This document shows, one piece after another, positions 36,554 to 44,729 of a DNA stretch of 64,000 bases (positions within the stretch are counted from its first letter, which is position 1; every line of letters starts with the position of its first letter). A program made the position numbers and the translations under genes. This stretch comes from Bog-950 sp044225825. Lineage in GTDB: Bacteria > Bacteroidota > Bacteroidia > Chitinophagales > LD1. Location of the stretch: positions 310,001 to 374,000 of the forward strand of contig JBGAIB010000002.1 in assembly GCA_044225825.1 (NCBI GenBank), written 5' to 3'. Below the pieces are notes generated by a model. The model saw only the letters and a program-made list of their open reading frames with translations. It searched no databases and was not told the DNA's origin.

Positions 36554-36853
36554 ATGAAGCGTGGCGGCACCGTTTACATACTCACCAATAGCACCCACAG
36601 TGTACTTTACATAGGTGTAACTTCGGAATTATGGGCACGGCTTCAGCAGCATAGAGAACGCAAACACCCCAACTCCTTTACAGCTAAATATAATTGCGAC
36701 CGGCTCGTTTATTTTGAAAATTTCTTTTCAATTGTGGAAGCCATTGCAAGGGAAAAGCAATTGAAAAATTGGCACCGGGAATGGAAGGAGCGGCTGATAA
36801 ACGAGAAAAATCCCACGTGGCGCGATTTGTACGATGAGGTTATGTGTCAATAA
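36554..36853 (+). CDS. Small single-domain GIY-YIG nuclease, active site intact
   Basis: The 99-residue protein is one GIY-YIG domain: TVYILTN for the GIY strand, YIG in SVLYIGVTSEL, the catalytic arginine in ARLQQHR (four before His), and the metal-binding glutamate in AIAREKQLK. All residues needed for the family's single-metal phosphodiesterase chemistry are present. Such small standalone proteins are frequent and multicopy in Bacteroidota; their function is not established. The gene is flanked on both sides by copies of a palindromic repeat (A and B left, C right), with about 75 nt to B and 50 nt to C. A near-consensus TAACTTTC lies just before the ATG. Confidence 0.92.
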   Translation: MKRGGTVYILTNSTHSVLYIGVTSELWARLQQHRERKHPNSFTAKYNCDRLVYFENFFSIVEAIAREKQLKNWHREWKERLINEKNPTWRDLYDEVMCQ

Positions 36854-36903
36854 GCACTAAACCGTTTTAAACAGACAGATTCCGGCCTGCGCCGGAATGA
36901 CGT

Positions 36904-37036
36904 CGTGCTTTGGGTTTTGTATAAAATATGGAAGGTCTACATGCTCCTTCAATTTAACGGCACAAAAAGGAAGGCGTCATCCTGTCCCGAGACCTCAGGA
37001 TTGTTTCAGCATCTGACTGTTTACTGCTGTAGCGCT
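36904..37036. repeat. Palindrome-bearing repeat, copy C
   Basis: This copy is nearly identical to copy A at an offset of exactly 724 nt with no gaps; 3 substitutions were seen, one breaking the outer hairpin (CAGGA to CAGCA). It is preceded by ATTCCGGCCTGCGCCGGAAT (36878-36897), a strong short palindrome just after the GIY-YIG stop. Confidence 0.8.
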
Positions 37037-37094
37037 AACACCATACCGTCGCACCTTTGCAACGCTTTCCATAATAAGAAGTACCGATAAGATG

Positions 37095-37365
37095 GCGCTG
37101 CTCCGCAGCGAAATCGTCGGAGGTGGTTTATACAAAGAGTCACGTGTTCTTAACGCCTTCCTTAACAATAGTCCTCCTTTACCCAACAAAAGCGCTCCTG
37201 TCATATGGAGCCAGTCCGCTAAATAAACAGCAGCGAAATATCCCCTGCTCACAAAGCACACATAACCGGTACCCAAGCTGTCCTCCTTGGTAAGGAGGAC
37301 GAGAAAAAATGAAAAGTGCGTAGCGATCAGAATAGCTTCATTTTTTCGGAGGTGGTTGACAAACC
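37095..37365. repeat. Cluster of short palindromes in gene-free DNA
   Basis: CGGAGGTGGTT occurs twice (near 37119 and 37347). GTCCTCC/GGAGGAC pair at 37280-37300, and GAAAAAATGA (37303) is matched by TCATTTTTTC (37338). A 14-bp palindrome CCGGAAGCTTCCGG lies slightly further right near 37459. I see no convincing gene here; the 135-codon minus-strand frame across it is not protein-like. Confidence 0.5.
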
Positions 37366-37676
37366 TTAGGCTGCATGCCCCAGGCCGCCCGCGCCCAGCC
37401 AATAAAACAGATCGTCATTGCGATGGACATTCCATAAAAATCAATTAGCAATATCGTCCGGAAGCTTCCGGGACTTCGGAACTTCCGCTTTGTGATTCTG
37501 TATTCCATTTCTATGCAAAAAGCTCCGAGTTGGGCCGCTTGCAACTATTTTGTTAATTACTATAACCTTTTTTGAAACTTTAAATCCTTTACCCTATCTT
37601 TACGGTCCGTTAAGTTCTTTGACACCTGGTTAACACTACACCCGTCCGCCCTACCGCGCAGCAATCATCTGCTTGC

Positions 37677-37716
37677 TATCCCGGCCGTAACAACCGCACG
37701 TTAAGTGCGCGGGATA
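37677..37716. repeat. Two-level hairpin in the gene-free region
   Basis: TATCCCG (37677) pairs with CGGGATA (37710), enclosing a second stem CGCAC-GTTAA-GTGCG (37695-37709). No T-run follows, so it is not a typical terminator. Confidence 0.5.
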
Positions 37717-37754
37717 ACTACGCCCGTTCCGCAATCACTTTAAATTTTATCCGA

Positions 37755-37923
37755 TTTGTGCACTTCAAAATCACTTGCACAAATGTGCACAAATGGCGAG
37801 CAGGGTATTCTGCGCAACTCTCCTTTTACTCCTCATTTAACACAAAAAACCATCATATAAAAAATTCTGTAACCTGTGCACAAGCAAAAAACCTGCACAA
37901 GCATGCACAAGCAGTGTGGATAA
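37755..37923. other. Iterated TGCACAA motif ending in a perfect DnaA box
   Basis: TGCACAA or its complement recurs at least six times: around 37757, twice in 37775-37792, and at 37877, 37894 and 37904. TGTGGATAA at 37915-37923 is the exact complement of the DnaA box TTATCCACA. The remaining sequence to 38040 shows nothing else recognisable. The pattern suggests binding sites for a DNA-binding protein. Confidence 0.5.
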
Positions 37924-38040
37924 CCTCAAAGGAAAGCAGTAGTTATTGCCGTGAACCGTCAACTGAAAACAGTAGACGGCAAACCGTAAACTTTTTCCGG
38001 CTGTTCAACTTTAAACTTCAAATTTTAAACTTGATACTGA

Positions 38041-39759
38041 TTACTTGTTCAACCAAACTTCCCTAAAATTCCGGTACTCCATACCGTTATTCGGGAAGTT
38101 CTTAACGTAAGGCTGTAATAAACGGCGGTTCTTGCTGTAGTAGATAAGCAGGGCCGGCGCATCGTCTACGATCATCTGGTCCAGCTTTGCGTAAATCTTG
38201 TTGCGCTCCACCGCATCAGTGGTGCTCATCGCCTGCTCAAACAGTTTATCGTAATCGGCATTCACATAGCGGAACGAGTTCTTGTAAGCATTCTCGGCCA
38301 TGGTTTTAGGTACAATCTTACCATAGCAGTTTTCAAGAAAGTTGATCGGATCGGGGTAATCGGCCACCCAACCCAAACGCCAGAAATTGGTTTTACCGGT
38401 CTCCAGGTTGTTCAGGTGTTGCGGCCAAACCAGCTGGGTAATTTCTACATCAATGTTCAGGTTCTCCTGCAGCATCTTTTGTATTACCTCGGCTACCTTT
38501 TCGTTGCGCCCGCCGCCGCTGTTAATCTCCAGTGTAACTTTCGGAAAGCCCTTGCCTTCCGGATAACCGGCCTTGGCTAAGTAGTCCTTCGCCTTCTTTA
38601 CATCAAAGGTATAGCCCTTAACTAGGTTGTTATCGTAGCCCGGTAAACCAACAGGCACCATTCCGCCAAATGCCGGTATACCTTCGCCCTTGGCTGTGTA
38701 ATCGGCAATGCTGGCGCGGTCAATAGCATAGTTAAAGGCCAGGCGCACGTTTTTGTTGCCAAACACTTTATCGGGGATGAGGAACCCGTAAAACTGGGTG
38801 CTGAACTCCGGCTTAATCTGTAACTGAAATTTTTTGTATTCGCCTTTCAGTTGTTGGTTGGCATCCAGTATCTCGTCAACCATATCAAAAGGCAGGCGGT
38901 ACTTCATATCCAAATTGCCTTTGCGGAATTCCATCATCTCCGATTTATCTTCTTTAATAAACGAGATCTTGATGGCATCCAGGTAAGGCAGTTGGTTGCC
39001 GTATTCGTCCTTACCCCAGTAGTTAGGGTTGCGGCTCAGCAATACGGTTTCGTCCTGCTTCAGCGCCTTTAATACAAACGGACCGGTACCGATGGCGCGG
39101 GTCAGCAAGTCGCCTTTGTAATAGTCGTAGGCTTCACGCGGGTAAACAGCGGTAAAGGGCAGGGCCAGACGGGTTAAAAAGTCGGCAAACGGTTTTACCA
39201 GTGTAATGCGAATGGTGCTATCATTCAGTGCTTCTACACCCTCTACGCGTTCAGGGGTTTGGCCGTCTTCCCAGGCTTTGTGGTAAGCGGCAGCGCCTTT
39301 AATAATATCCTGAAAGTAGCTGTAGCCCTGGTTCTTGGGGTCGGGCTTGCAGAGACGGTTCAGGCAGTATACGATGTCCTGTGCATTCAGCAGGCGGCCT
39401 TTGCCGTCTTTAAAACAGGCATCGTCGTGAAAGTAAACACCACTGCGCAGCTTAAAGGTGTACTGCGTGGCGCTGGAGTCAACGGTCCAGTTTTCGGCCA
39501 GCACGGGCTTTACGGTCATATCGTTCTGGTCGAAACCAACCAGGCCTTCGTACACCTGGGTAACAATGCGGTGGCTAACCACCTCCGTAATACCCAGCGG
39601 AAACAGGTTCTTTAAATACTCGGTTTCGTTATAGCGGAAAATGCCGCCGTACTTAATGCCGCCTTTGCCCTGTTTCTGTTCGTTCTTTTTTTCTCCGCCG
39701 CCACCGCACGAGGTGAGGGCTACAAGTGCTGCAAGGGCAAGGGTTTTAAGCAGGCGCAT
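38041..39759 (-). CDS. Peptide ABC-transporter substrate-binding lipoprotein (SBP_bac_5)
   Basis: The 572-residue protein has a lipoprotein signal (MRLLKTLALAALVALTSC) and the family 5 solute-binding fold: an N-terminal GGIFRYNETEYLKNLFP, RIVTQVYEGLVGFD, LAENWTVDSSATQYTFKLR and a late YPDPINFLENCYG. Members bind di- or oligopeptides, or nickel or sugars in some cases, for an ABC importer. No permease genes are next to it in the window, so its transporter must be elsewhere. A perfect TATATTTG promoter element lies 25 nt upstream. Confidence 0.93.
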   Translation of the reverse strand: MRLLKTLALAALVALTSCGGGGEKKNEQKQGKGGIKYGGIFRYNETEYLKNLFPLGITEVVSHRIVTQVYEGLVGFDQNDMTVKPVLAENWTVDSSATQYTFKLRSGVYFHDDACFKDGKGRLLNAQDIVYCLNRLCKPDPKNQGYSYFQDIIKGAAAYHKAWEDGQTPERVEGVEALNDSTIRITLVKPFADFLTRLALPFTAVYPREAYDYYKGDLLTRAIGTGPFVLKALKQDETVLLSRNPNYWGKDEYGNQLPYLDAIKISFIKEDKSEMMEFRKGNLDMKYRLPFDMVDEILDANQQLKGEYKKFQLQIKPEFSTQFYGFLIPDKVFGNKNVRLAFNYAIDRASIADYTAKGEGIPAFGGMVPVGLPGYDNNLVKGYTFDVKKAKDYLAKAGYPEGKGFPKVTLEINSGGGRNEKVAEVIQKMLQENLNIDVEITQLVWPQHLNNLETGKTNFWRLGWVADYPDPINFLENCYGKIVPKTMAENAYKNSFRYVNADYDKLFEQAMSTTDAVERNKIYAKLDQMIVDDAPALLIYYSKNRRLLQPYVKNFPNNGMEYRNFREVWLNK

Positions 39760-39784
39760 AACGTGGTCGGTTTAGTTTAAGCGC

Positions 39785-39792
39785 CAAATATA
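39785..39792 (-). promoter_or_regulatory. Promoter -7 element (TATATTTG) for the peptide-binding lipoprotein gene
   Basis: On the minus strand TATATTTG is an exact TAnnTTTG match ending 25 nt before the ATG at 39759. A weak TTTA is present near the -33 position. Confidence 0.55.
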
Positions 39793-39816
39793 TTTAGATG
39801 CTTCTAATCCGTAAAG

Positions 39817-40428
39817 CTACTTGTAAATCCACATCAGCAGCGGCTTATCGGCCGAGTCGATAAGGGCAGCGGTTTTGCGCAACACATAGGGCGAAACGGT
39901 AGGGCAACCGTCACTGCGGCAAATGGCGCTGCCTTCCACATCCTGCACACAACTGTGCGAGTGGAACACCACAAACCGCTTAAAGGCATTGCTGTTGGTA
40001 GTGTCGAGCCCGTGCAGTTTGTAGGCAAGGCCAAAATCACCATTGTATTTAAGGCCTATGCGGTAACGGCCTTCGCTGGTGCAGTTGCTGCCCACCACAT
40101 TGCTAAAAACTACCTCCTCGCGGCGGTAGTCATCACCTTGTCCGTGGGCCACCTGCCCTTTAAATAACACGGTATCGTGTTGCAGGTCAACCACAAAAAA
40201 GCGGTTTTGCCAACTGGGCAGGCTCATGTCAATCAGCACACCATACGTGGTGTTGGCGTTGTTGGTAGCGGCATATTGCTTAAGCAGCCGGCTGTGCTGG
40301 GTTAATTTCTGCTGCAGTGTATCGGCTTGGGTTTCTTCTGCGGCACTGCTTGCCGCCGCAGCACGTCCGCAGCCGGTCCATAACAGGGCATTTATGGCCG
40401 GTAGTATAAAAAGCAATAGGGTTTTCAT
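39817..40428 (-). CDS. Murein L,D-transpeptidase catalytic-domain lipoprotein (YkuD_2 type)
   Basis: The 203-residue protein has a lipoprotein signal with Cys at ALLWTGC. Its catalytic region contains VVFHSHSCV with the active-site histidine and ICRSDGCPTVS with the probable nucleophilic cysteine, as in the YkuD_2 family common in Bacteroidota. These enzymes form 3-3 cross-links in peptidoglycan or attach proteins to it, in the periplasm. The whole domain is present (TYGVLIDMSLPSWQNRFFVVDL is the typical start). It is separate from the preceding lipoprotein gene. Confidence 0.9.
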   Translation of the reverse strand: MKTLLLFILPAINALLWTGCGRAAAASSAAEETQADTLQQKLTQHSRLLKQYAATNNANTTYGVLIDMSLPSWQNRFFVVDLQHDTVLFKGQVAHGQGDDYRREEVVFSNVVGSNCTSEGRYRIGLKYNGDFGLAYKLHGLDTTNSNAFKRFVVFHSHSCVQDVEGSAICRSDGCPTVSPYVLRKTAALIDSADKPLLMWIYK

Positions 40429-40471
40429 GGTTAAATGAAACGCTATTACTGCTATAAAATTTTGCAGGCTG

Positions 40472-40909
40472 CTAATCGGCTAAAGCGCCAAAGTGGTCGT
40501 GCAAAACCTCGTCCAGTATTTCGGGGGTTAAGGGCTTGCTGTAAAAGCCGGCAACTTCTTTTATTTCTCCGGCGCGCTGGCGGTCATCGGGGTTTAGCGA
40601 GGTGGTTAGCATAATCACCACAAAATTGAATTTGCTGTTGCACTCCATTTTGCGGTAGCGGTCCAAAAACTCCCAGCCATCCACCCGGGGCATATTAATA
40701 TCTAAAAAGATAAGCCCGGTACTATCGCGGCTAACGGTGGCAGGCTGCTCATCGCCGGTGCACAAAAAGTCAAGCGCTTTTTCAGCACTTTGAAAAACCG
40801 CCACATCGTTGGCGCAGGCCATGCGGCTGATAATACGTTGGTGTAAAAAGTTGGTTGATTCGTCGTCGTCAATTAAAACAATGCGCTCCAGTTTCTTTTT
40901 GAGTTTCAT
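40472..40909 (-). CDS. Stand-alone response-regulator receiver
   Basis: The 145-residue protein is a receiver domain only: acidic pocket in VLIDDDEST, phospho-acceptor Asp in IFLDINMPRVDG, Thr in MLTTSLNP and Lys in FYSKPLTPE. It has no output domain, so it probably acts by protein contact, as in phosphorelays or CheY-like signalling. Its start overlaps the end of the histidine kinase gene by 4 nt, which makes that kinase its likely partner. Confidence 0.95.
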   Translation of the reverse strand: MKLKKKLERIVLIDDDESTNFLHQRIISRMACANDVAVFQSAEKALDFLCTGDEQPATVSRDSTGLIFLDINMPRVDGWEFLDRYRKMECNSKFNFVVIMLTTSLNPDDRQRAGEIKEVAGFYSKPLTPEILDEVLHDHFGALAD

Positions 40910-42876
40910 AGTTGTTCAGGTATAATAAAATAAAACGTGGTTCCTTTTCCATATTCCGAATCCGCCCAAATACTACCGCCATGCATCTCTACAATTTTGC
41001 GGCAATGCGCCAAACCAATTCCGGCACCACCGTACACTTCGGCATTATGCAAGCGCTGAAAAATGATGAAGATCTTATCCAGGTATTCCTTTTGAATACC
41101 GATGCCGTTATCGCTCACAAAAAAGCGCCAGGCATCACGGGTTTTTTCGGCTTCTATTTTAATGCGGGGTTTACGGTCCGGCGAGCGGAACTTCAAGGCA
41201 TTGCCTACCAGGTTTTGGAACAGCATTTTCAAATCCTCCGGATAGCCTTTTATAACAGGCATATCCGCAATGGTTAGCGTGGCATCTGCCTGTTGTATTT
41301 GTTCTTCCAGTTCTTTGACAGCCCCGGCTACAACTTCGTTAAGGTTTACCTTGGAGTGTTGCTGACCGCGGCCAATACGCGAGTAATCAAGCAGGGCCTT
41401 TATCTGGGTCTTCATCCGGTGTGCCGAGATAACAATGTAGTGCATATACTGCTGCTCGGTTTCGCTGAAGGTATCGTTGTGCTCCTTTTGCAACAACTCT
41501 ATAAAGCTTATAACCGTGCGCAGGGGTTCCTGCAAATCATGCGAAGCTACATAGGCAAACTGCTCCAGTTCATGGTTCTTTAATTCCAGTTCATGGTTAT
41601 TGCGGCGAAGCTTTTCTTCGTGTTGTTTGCGGGTGCTTACATCGCGCACGGCAGCCGATACCAAAACACCCTCTTCGGTGGTAAGCGGACTCAAACTTAT
41701 CTCTGCCGCAAACTCAACACCGCCTTTCTTAAGCCCTACCAGTTCGCTGCCCTGCCCCATAAAGCGCACCTGAGGTTCTTTAAAGTAGGCATCGCGCATG
41801 GTAGGGTGCTCGGGGCGGTATTTCTCTGGTATCAGCAACTCAATGCTTTTACCCAGCAATTCGTTCCGGCTATAACCAAACAGTTGTTCGGCCTGCGTGT
41901 TCATTAAACGTATAATGCCTTTGCGGTCTACTATAACGATAGCATCCGGCGCCGATTCCAGTAAACCCCTGAACTTCTTTTCTGCCTGCTCCAGGTAGCC
42001 TATGCTGTACTCCAGCTGACTGCTCATGTGGTTAAACGTTTCTGCCAATTGCCCAATCTCGTCCTTCGAAAATACCCGGGCTCTTGTTTGCCGTTTACCG
42101 GCGGCAAAGGCTTTGGCGGCTGTTATAATTTCGCCAATACCCTTTTGTATGTTCCGGCTTACCGATATGGCTAACAACAAACCGGTTACCTCCACGGTTA
42201 AAGCTACGGCAAATAATAAACGCAGCACCAGGTGCTCTAACCAGCGCGAACCCTCTCCTAATGTGTACGAAAAGGCATCTTCCAATGCGGTAATACGCTG
42301 GTTTATGGGTTCAATAGCAGCTACCAGTTCTGCAATGCGTGGCTGCGAAGGGTTGGCGCTATTGATTTCATCGTGCAGCTGCTCTGCTATGGGCAGCATT
42401 TCTTTGGCAATAGGTTCGGCCTGCCCCCACAATACAATGGCTTTATGGATATAGGATACCTGATTAAACCTGCGGAACAGTTTAATCATACCATCAATAT
42501 CATCGGGGTGGTTGCGGCCCTGCAAAAAACCCCGGCGGGCCGCCTCCCAATCGGGTTGTTCCTTGGCCAGTTCTGCACGCGCCATTCCATCGCCTTCCAC
42601 TACCAGCATGTGTTCTTTAAATTTCAGGTAATCGGCCTCATTGCGGGTGCTGCTGTATTGCATCAGGCTAAAAAGCGCATCTTTCTGAGCCTTGCTCCAC
42701 AAACCCTCGCCGCCTACATAAGCTCGTACCGAAGAAAGGGCATGAATAGAAAAGAACAGGACAAACAGCTCTATACCAATCAGTACAGCCATTATACCCA
42801 CTGTAAAATACAGCTTGCGACTAATGGGAATGTCCCTGAACCAGCCAAATACCGAAGGTTTGCTCATCATCCGCAT
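40906..42876 (-). CDS. Membrane sensor histidine kinase with HAMP and PAS domains
   Basis: The 656-residue protein has an N-terminal membrane helix (about 20-40), a helical extracytoplasmic sensor of about 170 residues, and a second helix (about 213-235). A HAMP linker (SRNIQKGIGEIITAAK), a PAS domain (FRGLLESAPDAIVIVDRKG), and a HisKA domain with YVASHDLQEPL (phosphorylated His near 440) follow. The HATPase has VGNALKFR, DNGIGIQ and GAGIGLAHC. The HDLQEPL type resembles bacteriophytochrome-like kinases. It passes phosphate to the receiver overlapping its 3' end. Confidence 0.93.
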   Translation of the reverse strand: MRMMSKPSVFGWFRDIPISRKLYFTVGIMAVLIGIELFVLFFSIHALSSVRAYVGGEGLWSKAQKDALFSLMQYSSTRNEADYLKFKEHMLVVEGDGMARAELAKEQPDWEAARRGFLQGRNHPDDIDGMIKLFRRFNQVSYIHKAIVLWGQAEPIAKEMLPIAEQLHDEINSANPSQPRIAELVAAIEPINQRITALEDAFSYTLGEGSRWLEHLVLRLLFAVALTVEVTGLLLAISVSRNIQKGIGEIITAAKAFAAGKRQTRARVFSKDEIGQLAETFNHMSSQLEYSIGYLEQAEKKFRGLLESAPDAIVIVDRKGIIRLMNTQAEQLFGYSRNELLGKSIELLIPEKYRPEHPTMRDAYFKEPQVRFMGQGSELVGLKKGGVEFAAEISLSPLTTEEGVLVSAAVRDVSTRKQHEEKLRRNNHELELKNHELEQFAYVASHDLQEPLRTVISFIELLQKEHNDTFSETEQQYMHYIVISAHRMKTQIKALLDYSRIGRGQQHSKVNLNEVVAGAVKELEEQIQQADATLTIADMPVIKGYPEDLKMLFQNLVGNALKFRSPDRKPRIKIEAEKTRDAWRFFVSDNGIGIQKEYLDKIFIIFQRLHNAEVYGGAGIGLAHCRKIVEMHGGSIWADSEYGKGTTFYFIIPEQL

Positions 42877-43093
42877 GCAAATAATACTTCCCCGTTCCGC
42901 CTGCGGTTATGTCTATACAATAACCTAACCACGCAGTACCGGGCCGGTAATACCTCTAATCAAATCACACTTCATTCCGTAAAGGGGGCTACAGAATTTA
43001 ATCGCTCGTCCGTTGCGGCTAAACTATAAAGTTTATACGATATATGAAAAGAGCTTGTTGCCTGTTAGCGAAATTTTATTCAAAGAAAATTTC

Positions 43094-43885
43094 TTACGTG
43101 CTGTGGTGTTCGCTTACATAATAACGGAATAAACAATAAAGCGATACGGCATTCAGCAAATGCCAAACAGCGTGGCCTTGCAGAAGTGACTGAGGATCAC
43201 ACAGGAAGCCATCATCGTGAGAGGGAATCCAAATAATAAAAGCGGCAATTAATGCGGCGAAACTGTAATAAGCCCAACGCGTTTGGTGCTCCATTTTGCG
43301 GATATAAATATTGAGCGCTTCCACCAAAATGGTAAGACCTACATAAAAAGCAAAGGCCGTAACACCGAAAAAACCAAACATGAAATGTATATCATGTTGT
43401 TTGTCGGCCCACAGGCAACTTATTAATACCAGGCTGAATACCACGGTAAAATGTACCGGTTGCCATTTAAAAAACCGCTGCAGCGCATATGCAGTTAAGA
43501 AGGCCGCTATCAAATACATGCTCAGCATATCAAAAAAGCCACCCACTTCGGTACCGGTTGCATGCATGGCCATAGAACCCGGACCAAGCAATACCACCAG
43601 GCAGCTATAAAAAGTAGCGTAAAAAGTACTGCGGGTTAGGGTGTTTTCCGTTTTGTATACACCCCTCGCTAACTGCCAGGCAATAAACAGGCCCGCCGCA
43701 ATAAAGCCCAGGTTGCTCCAGGTATTAGCCGGCTGTTTAATAGGGCCCTGGTGGTAAGCCTCGCAAAACTCCAACGCTACACCCGTAGCCGGCCCGAACC
43801 AGTTGCTCAATACAGCTACAAAAAACAAAGTTGTGCTACTAACAGCTGTAAGCAGGGTAATAAGAAATACCGGGCGCCTGGTCAT
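43094..43885 (-). CDS. Ceramidase-family (CREST) seven-helix membrane protein
   Basis: The 263-residue protein has about seven membrane segments and the CREST-type conserved residues: FCEAYHQGPIKQPANTWSNLGF near the N-terminus, GPGSMAMHATGTEVGGFFDMLSMY with Ser, His and Asp, and GHAVWHLLNAVSL with two histidines at the C-terminus. Alkaline ceramidases of this superfamily hydrolyse an amide bond with a zinc. Sphingolipids occur in some Bacteroidota, so a lipid hydrolase role is possible. It is followed by exonuclease III with a 9-nt gap. Confidence 0.85.
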   Translation of the reverse strand: MTRRPVFLITLLTAVSSTTLFFVAVLSNWFGPATGVALEFCEAYHQGPIKQPANTWSNLGFIAAGLFIAWQLARGVYKTENTLTRSTFYATFYSCLVVLLGPGSMAMHATGTEVGGFFDMLSMYLIAAFLTAYALQRFFKWQPVHFTVVFSLVLISCLWADKQHDIHFMFGFFGVTAFAFYVGLTILVEALNIYIRKMEHQTRWAYYSFAALIAAFIIWIPSHDDGFLCDPQSLLQGHAVWHLLNAVSLYCLFRYYVSEHHST

Positions 43886-43894
43886 TAAAGTGTT

Positions 43895-44668
43895 TTAGAT
43901 CTTTATTTTACAATACACCGGGCAATGGTCGCTGTGTTTTGCATCGGGGAACATTGCCGCTTCCAGCAGTTGCTTCTCCAGGTTCTTACTGGCAGCAATG
44001 TAATCGATACGCCAGCCCTTGTTGTTGTTACGCGAGTTAGCCCTGAAACTCCACCAGCTGTAATGATGGGGGTCCTTATTAAAATGCCGGAACGTATCAA
44101 TGAAGCCGGAATTAAAGAACTTCTCCATCCAGGCGCGTTCTTCCGGTTTAAAGCCGCTGGTGTCCTTATTGCTTACAGGGTTATGGATGTCAATTTCGCG
44201 GTGGCAGATGTTGTAGTCGCCGCAAACGATTACCTTTTTACGCTTCTTCTGCAAGTCGTGTACGTAGTTATAGAAGTCTTCCAGAAACTGCATCTTAACG
44301 CCCTGCCGTAAATCTCCCGTGGTGCCACTCGGAAAATAAGTGCTCATGATACTTACATCGCCAATATCTACTCTTATCACGCGGCCTTCGTCATCATAGG
44401 CTTTCAGCCCACAACCCATTTCAACAGCATCGGGTTTTATTTTGGTCAGAATAGCTACACCGCTGTATCCTTTCTTTTGTGCATCGTATAAGTAACAGTG
44501 ATAGCCCAGTGCCTCAAAGGGTTTCGGATCAAAGTCATCGCGGTGCACCTTGGTTTCCTGTAAGCAAATTACATCGGCACCGCTTTGATTCAGCCAGTCC
44601 GCAAAACCCTTTGTTAAGGCAGAGCGAATACCGTTAACGTTATACGTATATATCTTTAATTCAGCCAT
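43895..44668 (-). CDS. xth: Exodeoxyribonuclease III
   Basis: The 257-residue protein matches the EEP-fold AP endonuclease: YNVNGIRSAL, LQETKVHRDDF with the metal-binding Glu, CGDYNICHREIDIHNP with Asp/Asn, RIDYIAAS, and C-terminal SDHCPVYC with the catalytic Asp-His. It cleaves at abasic sites and removes 3' blocking groups in base excision repair. The length is normal. It precedes the ceramidase-like gene with which it may be co-transcribed. Confidence 0.96.
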   Translation of the reverse strand: MAELKIYTYNVNGIRSALTKGFADWLNQSGADVICLQETKVHRDDFDPKPFEALGYHCYLYDAQKKGYSGVAILTKIKPDAVEMGCGLKAYDDEGRVIRVDIGDVSIMSTYFPSGTTGDLRQGVKMQFLEDFYNYVHDLQKKRKKVIVCGDYNICHREIDIHNPVSNKDTSGFKPEERAWMEKFFNSGFIDTFRHFNKDPHHYSWWSFRANSRNNNKGWRIDYIAASKNLEKQLLEAAMFPDAKHSDHCPVYCKIKI

Positions 44669-44729
44669 TAAGCGTTATATTGTTGGACCCCGAAAATAAT
44701 TATAAGGACTAAAATTCGGCGATTAATTA

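Noticed and set aside
36995..37402. A 135-codon leftward frame in the repeat-rich gap
   Set aside because: It runs through repeat copy C and palindromes and has no recognisable domain or start signal.
35960..38040. Possible CRISPR array in the repeat-rich gap
   Set aside because: Repeat copies are long, few and not evenly spaced, and no cas genes are present.
37758..38066. A 102-codon rightward frame over the TGCACAA array
   Set aside because: Low-complexity composition, no domain, and it overlaps the end of the peptide-binding lipoprotein gene on the other strand.
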